Shown piece by piece: positions 22,697 to 29,453 of a stretch of 36,704 nucleotides of DNA. How positions within the stretch are numbered: the stretch's first letter is position 1; every line of letters begins with the position of its first letter. The stretch comes from Ruminococcus sp. GTDB lineage: Bacteria; Bacillota; Clostridia; Oscillospirales; Acutalibacteraceae. The notes below the pieces were generated by a model. That model was not told the origin of the DNA and made no database searches. It saw only the letters and a program-made list of their open reading frames with translations. The DNA lies in contig JAFUOM010000034.1 in assembly GCA_017481885.1 (NCBI GenBank), positions 1 through 36,704 on the forward strand. The letters are read 5' to 3'. Made by a program: the position numbers and the translations under genes.

Positions 22697-23710
22697 ATGA
22701 TAAAACGATTGGGTGACAGCACTATAAGATTCGAAAAAGAACCGAGCATTGTCGGGTTTGCAAGTGTTGTCGGTAAAAAGGAAGCCGAGGGACCGTTGAA
22801 AGACGATTTTGATAAAATTATATACGATATGCATTTGGGTCAGGACACGTGGGAAAAAGCAGAAAGCGTGCTACAAAAAGAAGCGCTATCAATTGCACTG
22901 ACAAAGTCAAAAAAGGACGCGCGTGACATTGACTTTATATTTGCAGGCGACTTGCTCAATCAGTGCATAAGTAGTAGTTACGGTTTGAAAGATTTTAATA
23001 TTCCGTACCTTGGTCAGTACGGAGCGTGTTCCACAATGGTTCAGGGACTTGTTATGGCAGCGGTGATGGTAGCAAGTGGTGCGTCACATATGTCAGCGTG
23101 TGTAACCTCGTCACATTTCTGTTCAGCCGAAAGACAGTACCGCTTTCCGCTTGATTACGGCGGACAACGACCGCAGTCGTCACAGTGGACAGTAACAGGT
23201 GCAGGATGTTGTATCTTAAGCGACAGCGAAGAAAAATCATTGCCAAAGGTGAAAGTAGCAACTGTGGGTAGGATTGTTGACCTTGGTGTTAATGACCAGA
23301 ACAATATGGGTGCCGCTATGGCACCTGCCGCAACAGACACCTTGATGCGGTTTTTCAGAGATACAAAAACGTCGCCATCTGATTACGATATGATATACAC
23401 AGGTGATTTGGGCAAAATCGGCTCAGAACTTTTGTATGAGCTGATGCAAAAAGAGGGAGTGGATATCCGACACAATCACAAGGACTGCGGTGTGATGATT
23501 TTTGACAAAAAGGAAATGGATGTTCATTCTGGCGGTTCAGGCTGTGGTTGTTGCTCAAGTGTATTGTGCAGTCACATTCTAAACAACGTAACAGCACGAA
23601 AGCAGAAGAGTGTTCTGGTTATAGCAACGGGAGCGCTTTTAAGTCCGACCTCAATTCAGCAGAAAGAAACTATCCCGAGTATTGCTCACCTTGTAAATAT
23701 TATTGCGTAA
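22697..23710 (+). CDS. spoVAD: Stage V sporulation protein AD
   Basis: 337 residues. In known spore formers SpoVAD binds dipicolinic acid and helps load it into the forespore as part of the SpoVA channel. It has a thiolase-like fold. Matching segments are IKRLGDSTIRFEKEPSI at the start, FAGDLLNQCISSSYGL, YGACSTMVQGLVMA, the DYGGQRPQSSQWTVTGAGC region and HSGGSGCGCCSSVLCSHIL near the end. AAAAAGGAG precedes the ATG. It stands alone here: spoVAC and spoVAE, its usual neighbours, are not adjacent. Flanked by repeat copy 3 and a bidirectional terminator. Confidence 0.94.
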   Translation: MIKRLGDSTIRFEKEPSIVGFASVVGKKEAEGPLKDDFDKIIYDMHLGQDTWEKAESVLQKEALSIALTKSKKDARDIDFIFAGDLLNQCISSSYGLKDFNIPYLGQYGACSTMVQGLVMAAVMVASGASHMSACVTSSHFCSAERQYRFPLDYGGQRPQSSQWTVTGAGCCILSDSEEKSLPKVKVATVGRIVDLGVNDQNNMGAAMAPAATDTLMRFFRDTKTSPSDYDMIYTGDLGKIGSELLYELMQKEGVDIRHNHKDCGVMIFDKKEMDVHSGGSGCGCCSSVLCSHILNNVTARKQKSVLVIATGALLSPTSIQQKETIPSIAHLVNIIA

Positions 23711-23726
23711 GATTTAACTCAACAAA

Positions 23727-23763
23727 AAAGGCTTGGCGATTATCATTCAGCCAAGCCTTTACT
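23727..23763 (+). terminator. Bidirectional terminator between spoVAD and rpe
   Basis: 11-bp stem: arms 23727-23737 and 23750-23760, preceded by an A-run and followed by TTTA, so it can serve both convergent genes. Confidence 0.8.
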
Positions 23764-23776
23764 TATGTATTAATTT

Positions 23777-24427
23777 TTACTCACAAAGAGCTTTCAGTTC
23801 GTCGATAGCCTGTTTTGCATCGTCAGGTTTGAACACAGCTGTGCCTGCAACGCAGATGTCAACGCCTGCTTTTGCGGCAGTTGCAATTGTATCTTTTGCG
23901 ATACCACCGTCAACCTGAACAAGTGTGTCAAGTCCTCTTTTTTTAGCTTCTGCTTTGATTGCCTCAACCTTGCTCATCATATCTGCCATAAAACTCTGAC
24001 CGCCAAAACCAGGCTCAACTGTCATAACAAGCACCATATAAAGTCTGTCAAGATATGGGAACACAACACTAGGGTCTGTCTTTGGTTTGATTGCAAGAGC
24101 AGGCTTAACGTTACGGCTTTCGATTTTTTCTAAAGTTTCTTCAATATCAGAGTCTGACTCTGTGTGAAAAGAAATGATGTCTGCACCGGCGTCACAGAAG
24201 TCGTCAATATACTTGAGCGGTTCTGAAATCATCAGGTGAACGTCAAACGGTTTGTCTGTGTATTTTCTGAGCATCTTTATAACAGGAGCACCGAATGTGA
24301 GGTTAGGAACAAAGTGAGCATCCATAACGTCAAGGTGCATCATATCGGCACCTGCTTTGTCCATACGCTCGATTTCAGCGCCGAATTTTGAAAAATCACA
24401 GGATAACAGTGATGGGGCAATCTGCAT
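23777..24427 (-). CDS. rpe: Ribulose-phosphate 3-epimerase
   Basis: 216 residues. Interconverts ribulose 5-phosphate and xylulose 5-phosphate in the pentose phosphate pathway; cytosolic TIM barrel. Signatures: IAPSLLSCDF (3-12), HLDVMDAHFVPNLTFG (32-47), MTVEPGFGGQSFM (about 135-147), VDGGIAKDT and AGTAVF near the phosphate site. Full length. AAAGGAG precedes the ATG. It follows the ATPase-like gene by 24 bases, so it is the last gene of an rlmB/ATPase-like/rpe transcript. In many clostridia rpe instead follows rsgA, which is not here. Confidence 0.95.
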   Translation of the reverse strand: MQIAPSLLSCDFSKFGAEIERMDKAGADMMHLDVMDAHFVPNLTFGAPVIKMLRKYTDKPFDVHLMISEPLKYIDDFCDAGADIISFHTESDSDIEETLEKIESRNVKPALAIKPKTDPSVVFPYLDRLYMVLVMTVEPGFGGQSFMADMMSKVEAIKAEAKKRGLDTLVQVDGGIAKDTIATAAKAGVDICVAGTAVFKPDDAKQAIDELKALCE

Positions 24428-24451
24428 AGTAGTAATTCTCCTTTTTGATGT

Positions 24452-27070
24452 TTAAGGTTTTCTGACCAGCTGGGCGATAACAGCGGCGGCACTCCAGAAA
24501 AGCATGTACATAAGCATTTCGAGTACACCGAGTATTGACACGCTAGCGTAAAGCACCATTGTCGCACACAGCAACACGCCCAGTATCAGACCGAAGATTT
24601 CGATTATTATTCCGATAGTAAGATTTTGTTTGAACGAAGCGGCGTTTGTTATGGCGTGCATAAACGAAACGAAGCCGCCCCTTGTTGCGATGTACGCACG
24701 TGAGCTTTGCTCTTTTTTGGAGCAAGCATCGTTGCAAGTGTTTGCAAAGCCTGTGCTCAGCACCTTGATTGTGCGTGCATAGATTTCATAATCTTGAGCA
24801 ATTCTCTCGGCAGTTATGTTGCTGTCGGTTGAGCTGACAACAAGGCACAAGCCGTGCTTTTGTGCTCGGTGGATTTCTTTTTTAACCAGTGGGTCTGGTT
24901 TGTATTCGCTCACAACCATCGCAATAAGCTGTCCTGAGCACGCGATATAGGTAACATCGTAGTCGTTTTTTGTGTATTTTGTTTCGTCCACAGTTTCCTC
25001 AACAAAAATGTGGAAACGGTCAAGCAACTTGCGATTTCCTATGAGAACACGCTCACCGTTGACCCAACCTACAAGTCCGAGCTTGTCCTCGTAGATAATA
25101 CTTTCGATTCTTGGAAGCGAATTTTTGTTTTTCTTCAATATATCCGAGAAAACTCTGTAAAGTGGCGATTTTGCTTCTTTCATAATTACTGCCGCTGAAA
25201 GCATTGCGTCTTCGACTCTGAACTCTGCTAAGTATTCAATAGTTTTGAGTTTGACGCTTTGTTTAGGGTAAAGCTCTTTTGCATTTACCATTACAGCGTT
25301 GCTTTCAGAAAACTGCTTTACAGACGGATAACCGCTTATCACAGCGTTGTGTTTGAGCGAGTTTTTACACATTAATAGAAGCGGAATGTTGCCAGCTAAA
25401 AGTGCAACCATCGGTATGCTGACACAACTCATGACCGAAAGAGCTGACACCGCACCGACAAAGCTCTTGAAAATCACACCGTAAACTATAGCGACAAAAA
25501 CAGAGCTGACTAAAGTGATAGGGGACAGCTTGCCTGACAACTCCTCGCTTGGGTCGGGTGCGTAGGAAATTTTAAGAAAATCGCTTAAGTTTTCGGTTTT
25601 GTGTTGATAAGCAATTGTTGAATTCTGGGCGGTTGTACCGCTGAGCATTTTGCGTGAAGTTTCGTCGTCTGAGAATATCTTTGCACAGTAAGACGGCGAC
25701 TTTGATGCTATAAACTTAAAGTTATCTTTGACTCTGAGTACCATTGTAGTCTTGCCAAGTGAGTTGAGTGTGAAGGCAAGCGACAGGATTGATGTGTACA
25801 AAAAGTACTCAGCGCCAACAAATCCACCTGCCATAAACAGCGAAACTACCTGCTGGAGCAGACACGCAAGATATGCACACGACAGTGCTGTGTCGCTGTT
25901 GCCTCTAAAACCCTTTAATGGTTTAAGACCGTTTATGATTTCATCGTAGCTGATAGTACCGATGAGTAAAAGTACAAACAACTGTGATGCGCAGTAAATA
26001 ATCGGAGTGAATGGAATGTTTGAAAATATTGCGGTACCCAGTTTTATCTCCATAATCGTCAGTGTAAGCGTTACACAGAACAGACAAAACAACAGTGAAG
26101 TCTTGAGCAAAAGCTTTTTGAAGTTTTTGCTGAGCTCTTTTGTCAGTGCCTTTGAGTCCTGATTTGTATCAAAGTCAAAGGTGTTTTCGGCTTTGCTTGT
26201 CTTTACTTTTGAAGAGTTTTTGACGCTCTTTTTAGGAGTGATAAGCTTGAATACAATTTTGAAGAACTTTTTAGTTTTTTTGAGCGGATTTTTCTTAGCT
26301 ACAGTCTTAGTTTCGGTTGTTTTCTGAGCAAGCTGGGCTCTCGGTTTAACGTGTAAAGTCTTCGACTTTTGAGATGACGGACGCTTTTTTGAAACAACCG
26401 AGTCATTTGACTTCAGATATTCGTCGTACTCACTTTCGACAATTTCGGTGAATTTTCCAGCTTTTAAGTGGATACAGTTTACCTTGCTTTCGTGCTGATA
26501 TGTAGGAACCTTTGCGACAACTTTTTCGCTGTTGACAGAAAATTTCGGTTTGCCGAAAATCTGCTCGTAAGCACTTACGTTCTTTGGTTTGTTACGTTCA
26601 TCGTGACGAGTGGTGGACTTTGCCTGTCGCTCATACTTTTTAAGCGAGGTCATAGGGTCGATATCGATGTCGATTTCGCTTATATCTTCAAGCTCTATCT
26701 TACGCTTTTTAGGTAGCGGTTCAAAGTTTTCAACGATATCCTCGGCAATTACCGTCCCATCTTCGGGTTCGTATCTCAGCTCGACAATAGGTGCGTCTTT
26801 CTCGTTTTCAGCAGGTGCAATTTCCGCTTCACCCGAGGTGAGCTTTTCTTTGACTTCTTCTCTTCTTTTTGCGGCTTCTTCAGCTTCCAGCGGAGTCAGC
26901 CTTTTGTATTTAACCTGCTTGTCCTTGGTGGAGTAAATCTCCTCCATTTTAGAGCTTTGTTTTTTATTGCTTTGTGGGGTTGATGCTTTTGAAATGTCGG
27001 TAAGCTCAGGTGCTTTCACTTTTTTATCGTCTTTGATTCTCAGTGTGAAATCCTTACGCCATATCTTCAT
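24452..27070 (-). CDS. P-type-ATPase-like membrane protein lacking catalytic motifs (pseudoenzyme)
   Basis: 872 residues. The first ~310 are cytosolic, charged and low-complexity (many Lys, Ser, Glu), probably disordered. Membrane helices follow at about 320-340, 355-375, 395-412, 420-440, then 515-540 and 543-565, and a pair at about 815-842 and 848-867. Between them, 570-790 follows the layout of a P-type ATPase P/N domain: LKHNAVISGYPSVKQFSESNAVMVNAKELYP aligns with the segment ending DKTGTLT, LVGWVNGERVLIGNRKLLDRF with the nucleotide domain, and VVSSTDSNITAERIA with LTGDNxxTAxxIA. The phosphorylated Asp is replaced (Asn596), TGD is STD (747-749) and no GDGxND hinge is seen. The motif lengths are kept and the frame is intact, so it looks maintained, not decaying. 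Transport by ATP is unlikely. GAGGAG precedes the ATG. Function unknown. Confidence 0.75.
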   Translation of the reverse strand: MKIWRKDFTLRIKDDKKVKAPELTDISKASTPQSNKKQSSKMEEIYSTKDKQVKYKRLTPLEAEEAAKRREEVKEKLTSGEAEIAPAENEKDAPIVELRYEPEDGTVIAEDIVENFEPLPKKRKIELEDISEIDIDIDPMTSLKKYERQAKSTTRHDERNKPKNVSAYEQIFGKPKFSVNSEKVVAKVPTYQHESKVNCIHLKAGKFTEIVESEYDEYLKSNDSVVSKKRPSSQKSKTLHVKPRAQLAQKTTETKTVAKKNPLKKTKKFFKIVFKLITPKKSVKNSSKVKTSKAENTFDFDTNQDSKALTKELSKNFKKLLLKTSLLFCLFCVTLTLTIMEIKLGTAIFSNIPFTPIIYCASQLFVLLLIGTISYDEIINGLKPLKGFRGNSDTALSCAYLACLLQQVVSLFMAGGFVGAEYFLYTSILSLAFTLNSLGKTTMVLRVKDNFKFIASKSPSYCAKIFSDDETSRKMLSGTTAQNSTIAYQHKTENLSDFLKISYAPDPSEELSGKLSPITLVSSVFVAIVYGVIFKSFVGAVSALSVMSCVSIPMVALLAGNIPLLLMCKNSLKHNAVISGYPSVKQFSESNAVMVNAKELYPKQSVKLKTIEYLAEFRVEDAMLSAAVIMKEAKSPLYRVFSDILKKNKNSLPRIESIIYEDKLGLVGWVNGERVLIGNRKLLDRFHIFVEETVDETKYTKNDYDVTYIACSGQLIAMVVSEYKPDPLVKKEIHRAQKHGLCLVVSSTDSNITAERIAQDYEIYARTIKVLSTGFANTCNDACSKKEQSSRAYIATRGGFVSFMHAITNAASFKQNLTIGIIIEIFGLILGVLLCATMVLYASVSILGVLEMLMYMLFWSAAAVIAQLVRKP

Positions 27071-27115
27071 TTCGTCAACTCCTCTCTGAAATTTTTTGTT
27101 TTGAAAGTTAGAGGT

Positions 27116-27865
27116 TTATCTGCCCTGAGCAACCTTGTACATAATGATGCCTGCTGCAACTGAGGCGTTCAGCGAATTGATTTTTCCTTTTAACGGAAGT
27201 GAAACGATGGTGTCGCACTTTTCTCTTACAAGACGGCTGATGCCCTTGCCTTCGTTGCCGATAACTATAGCACATCCGCCTGAAAAATCACATTTTGTGT
27301 AGTCGGTGCCGTTCATATCAGCACCGTAAACCCACACACCCTGTTCTTTCAAATCGTCAATAACTGTTGAGATGTTTGTAACTCTTGCAACAGGAACGTA
27401 TTCAACAGCACCTGCAGAAGCTTTTCCCACTGTGTAGGAAAGGCCTGCACTGTGGCGTTTTTTAATGATAACTCCGTGAGCACCCGAACACTCAGCGGTA
27501 CGAATAATAGCACCCAAGTTGTGCGGGTCCTCAATTTCGTCGAGTATAACGATAAACGGAGCTTCTTCTCTTTCTTTAGCAAGAGCTAAGATATCCTCAA
27601 CGCTTGAGTATTCCTTGATAGCGGCAATTGCAACAATACCCTGATGAGTAGCGCCGCCTGTCATAAAGTCAAGCTTTTTTTGGTCAACTTCTTTTACGGT
27701 GATGCCTTTCTTCTTTGCTTTGGAAAGGATTGCAACAATTGAGCCTGCGTGGTTATTTTTAGCAACAAGTATGCTTTCAATCGGTCTGCCTGATGACAGC
27801 GCTTCCGAAACAGGATTTCTGCCTGCAATAATGTCATCTTTTTTCTCTCTGTTCTGATTATCCAT
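27116..27865 (-). CDS. rlmB: 23S rRNA 2'-O-ribose methyltransferase, RlmB/TrmH family
   Basis: 249 residues. Methylates a ribose of 23S rRNA (G2251 in E. coli for RlmB) with S-adenosylmethionine. The N-terminal RNA-binding domain starts IIAGRNPVSEALSSGRPIESILVAK (about 13-37). The SpoU-type knotted domain has motif 1 DEIEDPHNLGAIIRTAE, motif 2 IVIGNEGKGISRLV and motif 3 LPLKGKINSLNASVAAGI, all complete. Exact target base not provable from sequence. First gene of a likely operon with the ATPase-like gene (45 bases downstream) and rpe. Confidence 0.92.
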   Translation of the reverse strand: MDNQNREKKDDIIAGRNPVSEALSSGRPIESILVAKNNHAGSIVAILSKAKKKGITVKEVDQKKLDFMTGGATHQGIVAIAAIKEYSSVEDILALAKEREEAPFIVILDEIEDPHNLGAIIRTAECSGAHGVIIKKRHSAGLSYTVGKASAGAVEYVPVARVTNISTVIDDLKEQGVWVYGADMNGTDYTKCDFSGGCAIVIGNEGKGISRLVREKCDTIVSLPLKGKINSLNASVAAGIIMYKVAQGR

Positions 27866-27957
27866 ATTAAAAATCCTCTATATATTAGATTTATACTTCT
27901 ATATTGTACCACGAAGAGTGTGTATGTATAGTTACAATTTCGAAATAAACCCCCGAT

Positions 27958-28536
27958 TTATGCGTTTTTAGAGAGGAAAACAGCACCTGTGTCGATGTAA
28001 TCTTCTATTATTCCGTACATACCTGTTACAGGGTCTTTGAACAAATCTACCTTAGGCGGAAATACAGTGAAGCTAAAAAACATAACAAAGTATGTCATCA
28101 AAAGCAAAATTGCAACAGGAAAGTAGTCTGCAATCTCGTTGTCTGATGCTGTCAGTTTAAACGATATAAACTGACTAAGTGCAACAAAGATAAACGAGGA
28201 TATCAAGTCAACTATCAGAATCGGCTCTTCTGTAAACAGGTTGTATGTGTAGAAAAAGACGATGATTGATAAAGACAGAAAGTACAGCGAAACTGTTTTT
28301 GCGGTGACGAACTTTTTAAACGGCGGTTTTACCCACAATAATTCTATCAATGACCATACAACATAACCCACAGCAAAGATTTTAACGTGTTCCCACACGC
28401 TTTCGTTTACCGCGCCAAAGAGTATTGAAAGTGTCGAACCACCGCTTAAGTTATACACAAAGTGCAGAAGCGTAGCAATAAGATAAATGACAATAACGCC
28501 GACTGCTTCAAGTATTTTGAATTTACGCTCATTCAT
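27958..28536 (-). CDS. Conserved membrane protein, function unknown
   Basis: 192 residues from the chosen start, with about five to six membrane segments (from ~10-28, 50-68, 80-100, 105-125, 130-150, 160-178). The segment HFVYNLSGGSTLSILFGAVNESVWEHVKIFAVGY near the N-terminus (about 24-57) resembles a small family of clostridial membrane proteins of unknown role. A much longer in-frame reading from 28659 runs through a terminator-like hairpin and has no ribosome site; the GGGGGT six bases before the ATG at 28536 fixes the start. It follows the small membrane-protein gene by about 60 bases, with a hairpin between. Confidence 0.75.
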   Translation of the reverse strand: MNERKFKILEAVGVIVIYLIATLLHFVYNLSGGSTLSILFGAVNESVWEHVKIFAVGYVVWSLIELLWVKPPFKKFVTAKTVSLYFLSLSIIVFFYTYNLFTEEPILIVDLISSFIFVALSQFISFKLTASDNEIADYFPVAILLLMTYFVMFFSFTVFPPKVDLFKDPVTGMYGIIEDYIDTGAVFLSKNA

Positions 28537-28580
28537 AAAAAACCCCCGACATATAATCTGTGATAAAATATATGTCGGAA
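28537..28580 (-). terminator. Hairpin that combines a terminator with the next gene's ribosome site
   Basis: Read on the minus strand: arms at 28578-28569 and 28555-28546 (10 bp, CCGACATATA with TATATGTCGG), then GGG and TTTTTT, then ATG at 28536. The same G-run serves as Shine-Dalgarno. It looks like a terminator for the upstream small gene and may gate transcription or translation of the membrane-protein gene. Confidence 0.6.
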
Positions 28581-28595
28581 GTTTTTGTAAAATTC

Positions 28596-28859
28596 TTATA
28601 TCAGTGTGTAAAAAATAACGGTAGAAAGCACCCCGATAGCACAGTAAAGACAACAGCACAAAATTCTGCTGAGCAACAGTTGTTTTGGTTTTGCAGATGA
28701 CACCGTGTCCATAGCTTTGAGCATTTTCTTTGCTTCTCTTTCTAGCACTTCGTTTGATACACTTGCGTATTCAGGTCGCAAAACCAGCAACGCACGCTCG
28801 TAGTATTTGTTGTTTGTATCAGTTACTTCGATTATCTGATGGCTTATCCCTTTAATCAT
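28596..28859 (-). CDS. Small conserved membrane protein, function unknown
   Basis: 87 residues from the chosen start (MIKGISHQIIEV...). The soluble first ~60 residues contain YYERALLVLRPEYASVSNEVLEREAKKML, a pattern I associate with hypothetical proteins of clostridia, followed by one membrane helix at the end (about 66-85; LSRILCCCLYCAIGVLSTVIFY) with a Cys cluster. A longer reading to 28946 has no ribosome site. AAGGA lies about 12 bases upstream of 28859, weak but usable. Probably tail-anchored with the N-terminus inside. Role unknown. Confidence 0.6.
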   Translation of the reverse strand: MIKGISHQIIEVTDTNNKYYERALLVLRPEYASVSNEVLEREAKKMLKAMDTVSSAKPKQLLLSRILCCCLYCAIGVLSTVIFYTLI

Positions 28860-29357
28860 AACAGCACCGTCCTTTTTGTTACAATTATGATTGTCAAAGA
28901 AAGGGTTTGTTATGCTTTTGTAATTAATTTTCCTTAAAATCAACATTTTGATGTTGAAAAATATGGCTTATAAGAAATATACAGTTTGTATTATTCAAAA
29001 TTCTAATAATAAATGTTGATAACTATGTGGAAAACAAGGAAAAGTGTTAAAAAACTCCTTGAAAACAACTCGATTATTACAATTTGGTTACTTTTCATTG
29101 TTACTATTGAAAAGTTAGGGCGAAGTTCTTAAAGCGAAAATAAGCGAAAAAACTTTACAAATTGTAATATTTTGTAAGTCAACACGTTTTTTGAAATATA
29201 AATAAAAAAGTGTGTTTTTGTGTAAAAAGATTTAATTTGTTGCAGATAATCAGAGAAGAATGACGCTGTGGGTCAAGGAGTGATTTTGAGAACACAATAA
29301 ATTTTATACATACTATGTCGATATATTAGGTTTAAGCCTTCAAAAAGGCAAATTGCA
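28860..29357. other. Long AT-rich non-coding region upstream of the protease gene
   Basis: About 500 bases without a plausible gene. Visible features: a DnaA-box-like TGTGGAAAA (29026-29034), ATTACAATTTGGTTAC (29076-29091, similar in reverse to 8077-8092), an imperfect palindrome TTACAA...TTGTAA (about 29154-29177), and a small hairpin GCCTT-CAAA-AAGGC (about 29336-29349). None is assigned a role. Confidence 0.4.
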
Positions 29358-29393
29358 TTGAATTTATTATATTGTAGTGATAAAATAGGCGTT
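29358..29393 (+). promoter_or_regulatory. Promoter of the dockerin-protease gene
   Basis: TTGAAT (29358-29363), a 17-base spacer, TAAAAT (29381-29386), start near 29393, giving a leader of about 60 bases. Same box sequences as the promoter at 20552. Confidence 0.65.
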
Positions 29394-29453
29394 ATTGTTT
29401 TACAGGTGTTTAATGCGGAAAAAAACTACTTGTATTTTTAGGAGGAGTAGAAA

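Noticed and set aside
29011..29034. GTTGATAACTATGTGGAAAA resembles DNA near replication origins and holds a DnaA-box-like TGTGGAAAA.
   Set aside because: Only one box with a mismatch, no cluster, and no dnaA, dnaN or rpmH nearby; not an origin.
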